64,000 bases of DNA from a bacterium (GTDB lineage Bacteria > Fidelibacterota > Marinisomatia > Marinisomatales > UBA1611): assembly GCA_004321745.1 (NCBI GenBank), contig SGYO01000001.1, positions 124,001 through 188,000 on the forward strand, given 5' to 3'. Below are positions 1 to 9,092 of this stretch, piece after piece. Numbering within the stretch: position 1 is the first letter of the stretch; each line of letters begins with the position of its first letter. The notes below the pieces were generated by a model. It did no database searches, had not been told where the DNA came from, and saw only the letters and a program-made list of their open reading frames with translations. A program made the translations under genes and the position numbers.

Positions 1-1
1 T

Positions 2-256
2 GACCCACTAAAAAAAATTGGGATTAAAAGTGATAAAATTTTTGTAAGGGTCAAAGGCTATGATGAACATGGAATGTGGATACACCAACCTCAATTTAAC
101 ATTCCTAAAATAAGCTCTACGAAGAAAAATGATACACAAAAGGTAGAAGCTTCAATTTTAATTCCATGGGGGTTCATTGTTTCAGTTGCTCATTTCCCTG
201 GCGCAGAGGGTTTTGATTTTCCCAGCCCATTTGAATCCCATATTGGGTTCGAATAA
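2..256 (+). CDS. 3' end of an unrecognised gene, cut by the left edge
   Basis: The reading frame is open from the first bases of the window, so only the last 84 residues of the protein are present; an internal ATG at 74 is probably not the start. The fragment is soluble-looking, with Lys-rich and Pro/Phe-rich stretches and no membrane segment (it ends GFE before TAA). It stops 6 bases before the ABC transporter ATPase gene on the same strand, so the two are probably cotranscribed. I do not recognise the family and assign no function. Confidence 0.6.
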   Translation, partial: DPLKKIGIKSDKIFVRVKGYDEHGMWIHQPQFNIPKISSTKKNDTQKVEASILIPWGFIVSVAHFPGAEGFDFPSPFESHIGFE

Positions 257-262
257 CTTTTT

Positions 263-1189
263 ATGCCAGAATTAGCTATTCAAATAAAAGATTTAAAAAA
301 ATCTTATCAAGATGTATTTGCTCTAAAAGGCGTGAATGTAGATATACCTAAAGGTGAATTTTTCGGACTACTAGGCCCTAATGGTGCAGGCAAAACGACA
401 ACAATAAATATACTTACGGGCTTAGTTTTTAAAGACAGCGGTAATTGTTTAGTTTTTGGTAAAGACACAGTTAGTAATTATCGATTTACTAGGTCTAAGA
501 TAGGGATTGCAGCTCAAGAACTATCAGTTGATTGGTTTTTTAGCATTGAGAACTTGTTATTTTTCCAAGCAGGTTATTATGGAATAAATCGTATCGATGC
601 AAAACAAAAAATTGATAGCCTTCTAAAAAGACTAGGTTTAAATAAAAAGAAAAATTCGAAGCTTAGACAACTCTCAGGAGGAATGAAGAGACGTTTCCAA
701 ATTGCAAAAGCTCTAGTGCATGATCCAGATATTTTAATCCTTGATGAACCGACAGCTGGAGTAGATGTGGAACTGAGACATGAATTATGGAACTATTTGA
801 GAGAACTCCATAACAATGGCAAAACAATTCTACTCACTACTCATTATATTGAGGAAGCAGAGTTACTTTGTGATAACGTATCAATAATTGATGAAGGTAA
901 AATTCTAAAAAAAGGTTCACCAAAAAGCTTAACAGAAGATTTAGGGAAATCAGGTATTACGGTTCAATTAACGCAAGAATCTATTGATAAAAAGCTACCA
1001 ATGCTTGATCTTGACTATTCGATTGAAGATTCGCGAATACATTTTTCAGTAAAAAACCCAGAACTAGTTATCCCAAAAATCATTCAAGAATTGACTTCAA
1101 AAAACATTGCAATCCATAGTATCAAAACAGAAACATCATCGTTAGAAGATGTATTTTTAAGTTTAACGGGTAAAAGCATAAATGAATAG
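263..1189 (+). CDS. ABC-2 type transporter ATP-binding protein
   Basis: This is the ATPase subunit of an ABC exporter, a cytoplasmic nucleotide-binding domain that would power the permease encoded just downstream. All signatures are intact in its 308 residues: Walker A GPNGAGKT at 38-45, Q-loop Gln85, signature LSGGM at 137-141, Walker B with DE at 161-162 and the switch His194. The C-terminal 90 residues form the accessory region usual in the DrrA/NodI/CcmA group that pairs with ABC-2 permeases. The ATG at 263 follows the preceding gene by 6 bases. The substrate cannot be read from the sequence; drugs, polysaccharides and lipids are all handled by this group. Confidence 0.93.
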   Translation: MPELAIQIKDLKKSYQDVFALKGVNVDIPKGEFFGLLGPNGAGKTTTINILTGLVFKDSGNCLVFGKDTVSNYRFTRSKIGIAAQELSVDWFFSIENLLFFQAGYYGINRIDAKQKIDSLLKRLGLNKKKNSKLRQLSGGMKRRFQIAKALVHDPDILILDEPTAGVDVELRHELWNYLRELHNNGKTILLTTHYIEEAELLCDNVSIIDEGKILKKGSPKSLTEDLGKSGITVQLTQESIDKKLPMLDLDYSIEDSRIHFSVKNPELVIPKIIQELTSKNIAIHSIKTETSSLEDVFLSLTGKSINE

Positions 1190-1203
1190 AATGATAAAAG
1201 ACT

Positions 1204-1968
1204 ATGGTTAATTGGATAGGTTTATATACTTTAACGAGCAGGGAGGTTGGTAGATTTTTTTCTGTTTATCGGCAAACTGTAATCCCAGGTCTTATATCTT
1301 CTGTTTTATATATTTTAATATTTGGATTTACTTTAGAACAGCGTATATCGGAAATTCAGGGAGTGTCTTACACTATGTTTATCATGCCTGGCCTGATAAT
1401 GATGAACACTTTGACAAACGCGTCTTCCAATACTTCATCATCAATGCTACAAATGAAACTCTTACAACAATTACCAGACCTTTTAACTGCGCCTTTATCA
1501 GGAATTGAGATTGCATTAGCATATATAATTGGCGGAGCTGTAAGAGGTATGGTTAATGGAATTTTAGTATTATTAGTTGGCGTTCTTTTAATTGATCTTC
1601 CGGTTCATGATATCGGAGGAACTTTATTATTTTTGTTTTTAGTATCTTGGGCATTTTCATCTATGGGATTAGTAATGGGACAAATTGCAGAAAGCTGGGA
1701 TCAACTTGCAATGATTCAAAATTTCTTTCTAACTCCTTTAAGCTTTTTAGGTGGCGTTTTTTATTCCATTAAAATGCTTCCTAATTGGGCGCAAAGCCTT
1801 AGCTATTTCAATCCGATCTATTATATGATTAATGGTATTAGATATACAATATTAGAAAAAAGTGACTCTTCTGTAATGACTAGTCTCTGGATGGCCGTAT
1901 TATTAACAATCCTATTTACTAGTTTAGCAATATTACTAATGAAGTCTGGTAAAAGAATAAAACAGTAA
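1204..1968 (+). CDS. ABC-2 type transporter permease
   Basis: Inner-membrane subunit of the exporter whose ATPase lies 14 bases upstream. The 254 residues contain about six hydrophobic segments (near 27-46, 58-75, 100-130, 138-160, 168-190 and 228-246) and the ABC-2 family pattern, including a conserved late stretch rich in Pro, Phe and Gly (FFLTPLSFLGGVFYSI) followed by FNPIYYMINGIRY. Length is normal for single-domain ABC-2 permeases, which work as dimers. The exported substrate is unknown. The gene ends close to a convergent gene, with a weak inverted repeat between them. Confidence 0.9.
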   Translation: MVNWIGLYTLTSREVGRFFSVYRQTVIPGLISSVLYILIFGFTLEQRISEIQGVSYTMFIMPGLIMMNTLTNASSNTSSSMLQMKLLQQLPDLLTAPLSGIEIALAYIIGGAVRGMVNGILVLLVGVLLIDLPVHDIGGTLLFLFLVSWAFSSMGLVMGQIAESWDQLAMIQNFFLTPLSFLGGVFYSIKMLPNWAQSLSYFNPIYYMINGIRYTILEKSDSSVMTSLWMAVLLTILFTSLAILLMKSGKRIKQ

Positions 1969-1971
1969 CTA

Positions 1972-2006
1972 ATTAAATAGCTGTTTTCTAGCTATAACTA
2001 TTTAAT
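1972..2006. terminator. Weak inverted repeat between convergent genes
   Basis: ATTAAATAG at 1972-1980 is matched by CTATTTAAT at 1998-2006. A second 6-base-pair stem, ATAGCT/AGCTAT, is nested within it (1977-1982 with 1990-1995). The repeat lies between the stop codons of two convergent genes. It is AT-rich and lacks a clean T-run, so it is only a possible terminator. Confidence 0.35.
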
Positions 2007-2028
2007 CTTCCCAAAACATAATTTTCAA

Positions 2029-4941
2029 TTAGAATGGATTTACTAAGGCTAATCTGTAATAAGGCTCAATATCATTAAAACTTTTACCATTGGACCATTC
2101 ATCAGTTGTCTGTGCTAATCCGACACTATAAACCAATAAGGGAAAATTGCCAAGCATTAATGAAATTCTGCTTTCTACTCCTGCTGTAACTATCCAATCA
2201 TCGTAATCAGAACCCCATACTTTCCCATAATCAGATATTACAGAAAATGATATCTTACCAGCTTTAATAATTTTAAAAACTTCTAAAACATTTAAATTAA
2301 TTAGAGGACTTCTTAGTTCTGCAGTCCCCATAAAAGCGCTAGCCCCCAATACAGCTCCGCTATACCCCCTTGGACTCATATGCTCTTTACCGATGATAAG
2401 TTGACCTGCATAATAATTAGTTGGTATATCTATAATACCAGCTGTTTCTTGCCCAGGAGGATCACCTGATATATTTTCATATCTAGCTCTCGAATAAATA
2501 GTGAGTGGACCGAATTTTTTATTTAAATAAGAATCTACTTCATAATGATTATACGTGAAATCACCCCAAATATTTTTATCTACAAAATTTGCAGTTAATT
2601 TTAGCCCATAACCATTTCGAGGCATAAATATATTATCTAATTCTGGCCTCTTATTTATAAATGTGTAAGTCAAAGAAAAAGCGCCCTCATCTCCACTTTC
2701 TGGATTGTTTTGATTAAAAACATCTAAACTATCTGGTTCATAGACAACTTCCCGATCAAAGAATGTTAAAGAATATCTTAAATTGTGGCTTGAAGATAAA
2801 GATCTTCCAAAATTATAGTTTCGATATCCGAACAATTCTAATCCATTATAGAATTCAATTAAATAATCTTTATCTCTATTAAATATTCTTTCTTGGAAAG
2901 ATACATCTTTGTAAAAACTAAACCCCCAAAAACCGCCAAAAGGTTTTCCTGTTGCATTTAAATATCCAAAGCCGCCTGCTATATTTTCCCAATCACTAAT
3001 AACAAATGATTGAAAAATTTCTCTGCCTGTAGCATCTGAATATGCAGCATTATATATTAAGCCAGTATTATCAGGAATGAAAATTGTACCGAAATGTTTT
3101 AAATTTGAAAAAGATGAATATTTTTCAGATTCTAAACTATCAATTAAATCTGGAATTGAGTCTAAGTCAGGAATGGAAATATCTGGAACCTTACTCTTCC
3201 AACTTGAAAACCTTGGATTCATAATAGTCTTACCAGTTTTTGCTAACCTATTTGGGAAGATATCTACTACTCTAGAAGAATCAACATCTCTCAAAGTCAT
3301 TCCGGTAATTGCAGAATTATCATATTTCCACCCCATTGTTGATATGGCTCCGCTCACATTGGTATTTTGTATAACTTGAGATGTTTTTATATCTACAGTA
3401 TAAAAATTAGGTGTCATATTTGAGTGTGAAGTATAAGTGATTTTGTTTCCACTTGGATGCCATACTGGTAAATAATCAACCGCTTTATCATCTGTAATAC
3501 GTACAGGCTCTTTCCTTTCTAAATCAAAAATAACAATATCCATGTTACCATCATCTTTGGAAATTGCAAAAGCGATACTAGAACCATCAGGGCTCCATGA
3601 TGGAGTAACTATTTGAACGTCACCTGAATAATTAGTTACTCTATCGACCTTATTTAAATTCGAAATAGATGTAACAAATAAATTAGATGAGCTATTTTTG
3701 TGTGCTACAAATGCAATTTTTTTACTGCTTGGTGACCAGCAAGCATTACTTGCTCTTTTAGAAAATGTGACTCTTTCTTTTTTATCTAAATCAATATCGT
3801 AGTAAAAAACATCCCAAGTGAGAGACTGATTTTTACCATATCCATATTTTGAATATAATATTTTTGACCCGTCAGGGGCTGATTTTACATAATTTGAGAT
3901 TCTTCCATAATCAAGTTCTTTTAAATCCCAAATCGGTTTTGAATTTTTCTTTGTTAATTTTTTTCCTTTCTCTTTTAGCTTTTTTCTTAGCTCATTTTCT
4001 TTACTAGTATCCCTCACTGCTAAAACTAAGGATAAATCTCTTTGCTTTTTGCTTAATCTACCCACCATTATAATTTTTGTTGAGTCACCTTTAAACCAAT
4101 CAAACCCATATACATATTTCATTGGAAGAGCATATGTACTCCCAACATCTTCGTATGTTTCTTTTTGTGCTCTCATCCCAAAATAATATGTGCTCATTTG
4201 CCTTCTCCAATCTTCTTCAAAATGCTTAACAGTAACCCCGGTATATGTTTCAAAAGCTTGATTAAAATTGAAAAGTCTTAAACTATCTCTATGGTTTAAT
4301 ATTTGAGCTAATTTTTCATCTCCATATTTATCTGCAAAATATAGAATCTTTGAGAATCCATCATTATGAGGATCCTTAATTTTGTGTAAAGAGTTTTTTA
4401 TTGTATGATATTTATGAGATATATCAAACCTTAATGGCCTCCACTTTTCTGTATAATATTCTGCTAGTCCTTCAACTACCCAGCTTGGAGTTTGGCCATA
4501 AAGCTGGTCCATTGGCGTAGGAAGCCAAGACTTAATTACATTAAAATAAACTAAATGTTGAAGTTCATGTGCAACAACCGTTCTCAACCACTTTTCGTCT
4601 TCAGTCCAAACTGCAACATCATTTTGATCAACCCATATAACGGTATAATTTGCAGGGACAGCGAACCCATTCATCACTTCATCTTCTGCAGTAAAAACAA
4701 TGTCTAATCTTTTTAATTCTTTTAAGCCAACTTGCTCCATCAATATAGGCCTCACTTTTTCAGCAATGTTCGCACCTTTTAATGCAATTTCGTAAATGTC
4801 CTCGTGATAATGAATATTAAAGTTCTCTGTTTTTATTGTCCTCCAGTCCAATTCTGGATGAGTACGATTACTCATCATCCAAGCACCCTGCGAATGAGCA
4901 TAATGTAAAAATGTGATGAATATTAATATCAAAGTTTTCAT
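2029..4941 (-). CDS. Secreted metallopeptidase with TolB-like propeller and C-terminal outer-membrane barrel
   Basis: A 970-residue envelope protein with three parts. Residues 1-18 are a signal peptide (hydrophobic core, HSQG cleavage region). Residues 30-260 are a gluzincin-type peptidase: the zinc motif HELQH is at 125-129 and the third ligand is Glu157 in VVEGLAEY. Residues 280-560 carry TolB/WD40-like blades (WSPSSKKIAF, WSPDGSSIAF, WHPSGNKITY). Roughly 640-970 looks like an outer-membrane beta barrel of the Omp85/surface-antigen sort, with alternating strands and an aromatic C-terminus (NPF). The start codon overlaps the stop of the HAD gene as ATGA, so translation is probably coupled. 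Peptidase activity looks intact; the target is unknown. Full-length fusions like this occur in Marinimicrobia and Bacteroidetes relatives, but I infer the barrel from pattern only. Confidence 0.82.
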   Translation of the reverse strand: MKTLILIFITFLHYAHSQGAWMMSNRTHPELDWRTIKTENFNIHYHEDIYEIALKGANIAEKVRPILMEQVGLKELKRLDIVFTAEDEVMNGFAVPANYTVIWVDQNDVAVWTEDEKWLRTVVAHELQHLVYFNVIKSWLPTPMDQLYGQTPSWVVEGLAEYYTEKWRPLRFDISHKYHTIKNSLHKIKDPHNDGFSKILYFADKYGDEKLAQILNHRDSLRLFNFNQAFETYTGVTVKHFEEDWRRQMSTYYFGMRAQKETYEDVGSTYALPMKYVYGFDWFKGDSTKIIMVGRLSKKQRDLSLVLAVRDTSKENELRKKLKEKGKKLTKKNSKPIWDLKELDYGRISNYVKSAPDGSKILYSKYGYGKNQSLTWDVFYYDIDLDKKERVTFSKRASNACWSPSSKKIAFVAHKNSSSNLFVTSISNLNKVDRVTNYSGDVQIVTPSWSPDGSSIAFAISKDDGNMDIVIFDLERKEPVRITDDKAVDYLPVWHPSGNKITYTSHSNMTPNFYTVDIKTSQVIQNTNVSGAISTMGWKYDNSAITGMTLRDVDSSRVVDIFPNRLAKTGKTIMNPRFSSWKSKVPDISIPDLDSIPDLIDSLESEKYSSFSNLKHFGTIFIPDNTGLIYNAAYSDATGREIFQSFVISDWENIAGGFGYLNATGKPFGGFWGFSFYKDVSFQERIFNRDKDYLIEFYNGLELFGYRNYNFGRSLSSSHNLRYSLTFFDREVVYEPDSLDVFNQNNPESGDEGAFSLTYTFINKRPELDNIFMPRNGYGLKLTANFVDKNIWGDFTYNHYEVDSYLNKKFGPLTIYSRARYENISGDPPGQETAGIIDIPTNYYAGQLIIGKEHMSPRGYSGAVLGASAFMGTAELRSPLINLNVLEVFKIIKAGKISFSVISDYGKVWGSDYDDWIVTAGVESRISLMLGNFPLLVYSVGLAQTTDEWSNGKSFNDIEPYYRLALVNPF

Positions 4942-5564
4942 TTAATTAATCCTAATAGTTTTAGATCGTTTTGAAGGTTATCCATCTCTGTGTAATGCAA
5001 ACCATGTAAACCAACTTTTTTTGCCCCTTTTATATTTTCTTTCAAATCATCAATAAAAATACATTCGTTCGGAAGTACATTAGCTTCTTCACAAGACTTT
5101 TGGTATATGAGTTCATCAGGCTTTCTCAGACCAACATCAAATGAATATATGGCACCGTCAACTAAATGAGGAAACACATATTTATTATCTAATTCATCTT
5201 TAATATGTTTAGGGTTTGTATTTGAAAGAAGCCATATTTTATAATATTTTTTCAAGTCAATCATAAGGTCGATGACTTCTGATTCCTTTCCGAGCAGAAG
5301 TGCCCATGCTTGCCAAAACTTTTCTTCGGTTAATGCTTGATTGTTAGACAATGCAGACCTAAATGAACTATACCAACCGAAATCACTAATAAGGCCCATC
5401 TCATATTTTTCATGATCGTGTTCAGGAAAAGAAGATTTTACATCCTCAAAAGATATGCCCGTAAGATCTGATAAGTAATTTATCGTCCTATCTGGATAAA
5501 TATGTAATAGAACACCTCCGATATCAAAAAATATAACTTTTATGTTTTCATTTTTGATTACCAT
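4938..5564 (-). CDS. HAD-family hydrolase, YihX-like (HAD-IA) phosphatase
   Basis: A 208-residue haloacid dehalogenase-type phosphatase. Motif I is FFDIGGVLL with nucleophile Asp14; the DxG form resembles the glucose-1-phosphate phosphatase YihX rather than the usual DxD. Motif II is LLSNTN, motif III lies around the Lys of GLRKPDELIY, and motif IV is FIDDLKENI. I chose ATG 5564 over a TTG at 5591: the ATG has AGAGGG upstream and reduces the overlap with the glycosylase gene from 34 to 7 bases. It sits between alkA and the metallopeptidase gene, overlapping both. The substrate is probably a small phosphorylated metabolite. Confidence 0.85.
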   Translation of the reverse strand: MVIKNENIKVIFFDIGGVLLHIYPDRTINYLSDLTGISFEDVKSSFPEHDHEKYEMGLISDFGWYSSFRSALSNNQALTEEKFWQAWALLLGKESEVIDLMIDLKKYYKIWLLSNTNPKHIKDELDNKYVFPHLVDGAIYSFDVGLRKPDELIYQKSCEEANVLPNECIFIDDLKENIKGAKKVGLHGLHYTEMDNLQNDLKLLGLIK

Positions 5565-6196
5565 TCGAAAGGGCCCTCTACTGCGAACCAAAGATACAAA
5601 GACATAATAGTCCTATATGGTTTCCAATTTTCAGATTTTTCATTCATCATATCAATTGAAGGTAATTCATCTAGATTATAATATATCTGAAACCCCTTTT
5701 GAACCCCTAAATCAGTAACAGGGAATACATCGGGCCTCCTTAGAGTGAAAATTAAAAACATTTCCGCTGTCCATCTACCCACTCCTTTTATCTTTACTAA
5801 TTGGTCAATGATTTCTTGATCACTTAGTTTATGTAATTCTGTTTCATCCACAAGACCTTCATCAAATGCATTTGCTATATTTTTTATATACCCAGATTTT
5901 TGCCTTGATATACCAACATTCTGAATCTTTTCAATATCGATTTTAATAACATCGCTTGGTGACATCTTAGAACCTTTATTAAAAAGCTTTAGATATCTAT
6001 CAGATATTTTTTTTGCAGCTTTACCGCTGATCTGCTGGTAAATAACAGAACGAGTAAGAGACCAAAAATAATCTTCCTCTATTGGTAAAACAGGAATATC
6101 AAATTGCTTCAAAAATTTTGATAAGTTCTTATCTAAAGATGATAAATAGTTTGTACCATCTTCCATTACCTGTTTTTCAAGAACAGTTAAAGACAT
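5558..6196 (-). CDS. alkA: DNA-3-methyladenine glycosylase II (AlkA-type)
   Basis: Base-excision repair glycosylase that removes alkylated purines from DNA. The 212 residues show the HhH-GPD fold: VIYQQISGKAA at 51-61, the helix-hairpin-helix with KIKGVGRWTAEMFL at 135-148, and the catalytic Asp162 in the VTDLG segment. Length matches the short bacterial AlkA forms that lack the extra N-terminal TBP-like domain of the E. coli enzyme. It has an ATG start and is followed by the overlapping HAD gene. No iron-sulfur cysteine cluster is seen, which argues against endonuclease III or MutY. Confidence 0.88.
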   Translation of the reverse strand: MSLTVLEKQVMEDGTNYLSSLDKNLSKFLKQFDIPVLPIEEDYFWSLTRSVIYQQISGKAAKKISDRYLKLFNKGSKMSPSDVIKIDIEKIQNVGISRQKSGYIKNIANAFDEGLVDETELHKLSDQEIIDQLVKIKGVGRWTAEMFLIFTLRRPDVFPVTDLGVQKGFQIYYNLDELPSIDMMNEKSENWKPYRTIMSLYLWFAVEGPFEW

Positions 6197-6220
6197 TTAT
6201 ATTTTTTATATCTCTGAGCT

Positions 6221-7303
6221 TTAATCTAAGACAACAAGATCTTTAGTTGTTTTATTTAATATTTCACAACCATCTTGATTAATAATAACATCATCCTCGA
6301 TTCTAACTCCTCCCCATCCAGCGAGATAAATACCAGGTTCAATTGTCATTACATTATTTTCTTTTAGGATGTCCTTACTGGTTGGCGCAAACCTAGGCGA
6401 TGTATGAATTTCTAAACCTAACCCATGACCAGTACCATGAGTATAATATTCTCCATACCCCATTTCATGTATATAATCTCTAGTCGCAGCATCAACTTCT
6501 TTGCACGAGACGCCTGCTTTGGCTATATCGCAACCTCTTTGTTGAGCTTCTTTTACAACTGCATATACTTCATGATGTTTTTCAGTTGCCTCACCAACTA
6601 CTGGAGTTCTAGTCATATCAGCATGATATCCAGCATACTTTGCTGCTGCATCAATAACAATAAAATCTCCTTTTTTAAACTCCCTATCCGTGGGGATAGC
6701 ATGCGGCAGTGCGCCATTAGGACCAGTTGCAACAATTGGAGAGTAAGCCTCACCATCTCCATATTCTCTATATTTCGATACTAAAGTATTAGCAACTTGT
6801 TTTTCAGTAAACCCTGGACGAAGCATCGGCAATATCTCTTCATACACTTTATCTGTAATTTCAACAGCAACGCGAAATGCATCTAATTCAGATTTATCTT
6901 TCACAGATGCAAGGTCCTCAACAATCATTTGAGTACTAGTCCAATTAACATCGTTAAAGTTGCTTTTCATAGAATCATACAATGTGTAATTGACATGATC
7001 TCCTTCAAAACCAATTTTTGAATTGGAGCTTAGTAAGTTATTCTTTTCAATAATTGATAAATGAGATGCCATATCTATAAATCGATCAAATCCTTTAACT
7101 TGATCTTTTGACTGCTCTATGTATCTACCATCTGTTATAAAATATTGTCCGGCTTGCGTAACTAAACATGTTCCAGCTGAACCAGTAAATCCACAAATGT
7201 ATCGGATATTTGTCAAATTCGTGATAAGTAAGCCATCTAAATCATGTTCTGATAGAACATTCTTTAAATTTTCTTGTCTTTTAAAATATATTTCTTCGGT
7301 CAT
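6221..7303 (-). CDS. pepP: Xaa-Pro aminopeptidase (M24 family)
   Basis: Cytosolic metallopeptidase that removes an N-terminal residue preceding proline. In 360 residues it has the creatinase-like N-terminal domain (about 1-130) and the pita-bread catalytic domain (135-360). The five metal ligands are all visible: Asp218, Asp229, His293, Glu322 and Glu336, in the settings DAAAKYAGYHADMTRT, HGTGHGLG, IEPGIY and RIEDD. The ATG overlaps the stop of the TPR gene (ATGA). It could equally be named as a PepQ-like proline dipeptidase; the length fits the short Xaa-Pro aminopeptidases. Confidence 0.92.
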   Translation of the reverse strand: MTEEIYFKRQENLKNVLSEHDLDGLLITNLTNIRYICGFTGSAGTCLVTQAGQYFITDGRYIEQSKDQVKGFDRFIDMASHLSIIEKNNLLSSNSKIGFEGDHVNYTLYDSMKSNFNDVNWTSTQMIVEDLASVKDKSELDAFRVAVEITDKVYEEILPMLRPGFTEKQVANTLVSKYREYGDGEAYSPIVATGPNGALPHAIPTDREFKKGDFIVIDAAAKYAGYHADMTRTPVVGEATEKHHEVYAVVKEAQQRGCDIAKAGVSCKEVDAATRDYIHEMGYGEYYTHGTGHGLGLEIHTSPRFAPTSKDILKENNVMTIEPGIYLAGWGGVRIEDDVIINQDGCEILNKTTKDLVVLD

Positions 7304-7992
7304 GACTTTTCATTCTCTTTTTCTGATGTTTTTATTAATGCTTTTACAGAATCCCTCTCTAGTCTTATCATGTCTGGATCTTCACCCTTTTGCTCCAAAA
7401 GGTCAAGGACCTCAAGAGCTTGATAAAAAAGAGCTTGGTTCTTCAATACATTCACTAAAGTAAATGTTGCGAGCCTGACACTTACATTCAGTGAATCTGT
7501 ATTCTCATCAACTTTTTTGGTGACTTTTTTTGGTGTTGACCTCTTAGAGGCTTTTTTTGAAGTAGTTTTATTTTTTTTATTTTCAACCTTTGGAGATTCG
7601 ACTTTAGCAATGAACTCTCTTGCTATTTGATTAGATGGGTCAAGAGCCAAAACTTTTTTCCACGAAGTAAGGAGTCTTGATGGAGATCTGCCAAGTACAG
7701 TTTGAATTTCGCAATACATTATAGCCGCATCAATATTGTCTGGGCTATATTTTAAAACGTGTTTTAACTCTTTTTCTGCATCTTTTAAATTGCCTTCAGC
7801 TTTTTCAATCTTAGCTAAAACAAATCTGCCAGCTGCATCGTTTTCATGATATCCGAGCCCTATATTACAGACTTTTCTCGCTCTTCTGTAATCTTCTTGG
7901 TTAAAATATATATCTGCTAAAACAGGAAATAATATCGTATCAAAATGATCTGCAAAATATAATTCTAATTCTATTTGATTTTTTAAATCCAT
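7300..7992 (-). CDS. TPR-repeat protein
   Basis: A 230-residue protein of stacked tetratricopeptide-like helices. Residues 20-128 hold about three repeats, with typical Ala/Gly/Tyr positions and DPSNQIAREF at the end of one. A Lys/Thr/Ser-rich linker follows (about 130-162), then a final helical segment of about 60 residues. There is no signal peptide or membrane segment, so it is probably cytoplasmic and mediates protein contacts. It lies between a B12-binding domain gene (one base gap) and pepP (4-base overlap), so it belongs to the same operon. The partner is unknown. Confidence 0.75.
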   Translation of the reverse strand: MDLKNQIELELYFADHFDTILFPVLADIYFNQEDYRRARKVCNIGLGYHENDAAGRFVLAKIEKAEGNLKDAEKELKHVLKYSPDNIDAAIMYCEIQTVLGRSPSRLLTSWKKVLALDPSNQIAREFIAKVESPKVENKKNKTTSKKASKRSTPKKVTKKVDENTDSLNVSVRLATFTLVNVLKNQALFYQALEVLDLLEQKGEDPDMIRLERDSVKALIKTSEKENEKS

Positions 7993-7993
7993 T

Positions 7994-8398
7994 CTATCGC
8001 CTATTTTTTTTAACCCAATTTGTTATATAGTCTATAGTTTCATTTACAGGCGTTCCAGGCCCATATAATTTACCAACACCTGAAGCTTCTAACGATTCTA
8101 TATCTTTTTTTGGTATAATTCCACCACCAATTAACAAAACATCCTCAATCTCTTTTTCTTTCATTATTTCTATGATTCTTGGGAATATTGTATTGTGAGC
8201 ATTATTTAAACTAGATAGAGCGATTACATCAGCGTCTTCTTGCAGTGCAGCGGATACAATCATTTCAGGAGTTTGTCTTAATCCTAAATATATAACTTCC
8301 ATCCCAGCATCTCTGTAAGCAGAAGCTAAAACTTTGATTCCTCTGTCATGTCCATCAAGACCAGGTTTAGCCATCACTATTCTAATTTTTCTTTCCAT
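7994..8398 (-). CDS. Cobalamin-binding protein, methylmalonyl-CoA mutase small-subunit type
   Basis: A stand-alone B12-binding Rossmann-like domain of 134 residues. The cobalt-ligand motif DxHxxG is at 15-20 (Asp15, His17, Gly20), following KPGL. The later SSLNNAH and LLIGGGIIP segments match the dimethylbenzimidazole-tail pocket. This is the separate small subunit found in split methylmalonyl-CoA mutases; the catalytic large subunit is not in the window. I chose ATG 8398 rather than the TTG at 8404. The downstream TPR gene begins one base after its stop. Another B12-dependent mutase partner is possible. Confidence 0.85.
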   Translation of the reverse strand: MERKIRIVMAKPGLDGHDRGIKVLASAYRDAGMEVIYLGLRQTPEMIVSAALQEDADVIALSSLNNAHNTIFPRIIEIMKEKEIEDVLLIGGGIIPKKDIESLEASGVGKLYGPGTPVNETIDYITNWVKKNRR

Positions 8399-8767
8399 GC
8401 GCAATAAATTAAAGATTAGTCTATAATTAATACTATTATTTATTCTTGTATGTTTAGGCTGAAATTGAATAAATGATAATGCTAAAAATCACTCATTTTT
8501 TAACATTAAACCTCATTTATATTAAACTTTAAAGAAATTCAAGATAAAAAACTAAAATTTTCATTTTTTTTTATATTTTTTGTATTATAATCATTAGTTA
8601 TTAAATATGGTGTACTCACATTTTGATGCGGAATTAGAACCTGCGCATGGCTCCAAATAACAAAATATACAGTTTAAAAAGTAGTTTTTACCTTTGATGA
8701 AAAATATATTAAGCGTCCAACAGCAATTGGAGAAATAATAGATAATCCCAAAGATTACAAAAGGACC
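8399..8767. other. Divergent AT-rich intergenic region ending in a frameshifted coding stretch
   Basis: This stretch separates the B12-protein gene (-) from the small gene that starts at TTG 8768 (+). Bases 8399-8606 are very AT-rich and hold no gene that I can support; promoters for both directions probably lie here but I cannot fix them. An ATG at 8607 opens only 17 codons. From ATG 8647, eleven codons run into a five-A tract at 8676-8680. From 8678 a second frame is open and plausible as coding, continuing directly into the gene at 8768. Confidence 0.5.
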
Positions 8768-9085
8768 TTGTCATCACTTAATGAATCAAAGGGAGAAAGC
8801 ACCATACTGATAGATGGTTCACGATATGAAAAATATTTATATCAAAAACTGGTAGTTGAAAAGATAGTAGAAATGAACCCAGGTATTTTAGATAATATTG
8901 CAGATTATAATGCTGGCCTGCAAATAGTTTTCCCTTCTGCAGAAATAATTCAAAAGGAAAGCTTTATTTTAGATGAAAAAGTGGCTAGACATCTTTATGA
9001 AAATATAAATTATAACAAGGCTTTTGATCTTAAGCTCATAGAAGGGATTGAAAAAATTAATGATAGAATAAACAGTTACAAATAA
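8768..9085 (+). CDS. Unrecognised small protein, 5' end apparently frameshifted
   Basis: I do not recognise this family. From a TTG start the product is 105 residues, charged and mostly helical, with no signal peptide or membrane segment (it includes IDGSRYEKYLYQKLVVEKI and ends INSYK). The frame continues open upstream to 8678 with sensible residues (VVFTFDEKYIKRPTAIGE), which suggests that TTG 8768 is not the true start. A protein of about 145 residues from ATG 8647 is restored if one A is removed from the run at 8676-8680. It converges on dtd with 7 bases between the stops. It is a single-gene unit facing the opposite way to both neighbours. Confidence 0.55.
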   Translation: MSSLNESKGESTILIDGSRYEKYLYQKLVVEKIVEMNPGILDNIADYNAGLQIVFPSAEIIQKESFILDEKVARHLYENINYNKAFDLKLIEGIEKINDRINSYK

Positions 9086-9092
9086 ATCTAAT

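Noticed and set aside
8673..8679. T TTA AAA heptamer resembling a -1 ribosomal frameshift site in the small unknown gene.
   Set aside because: The downstream frame requires a +1 (or -2) shift relative to ATG 8647; a -1 slip would enter the wrong frame.
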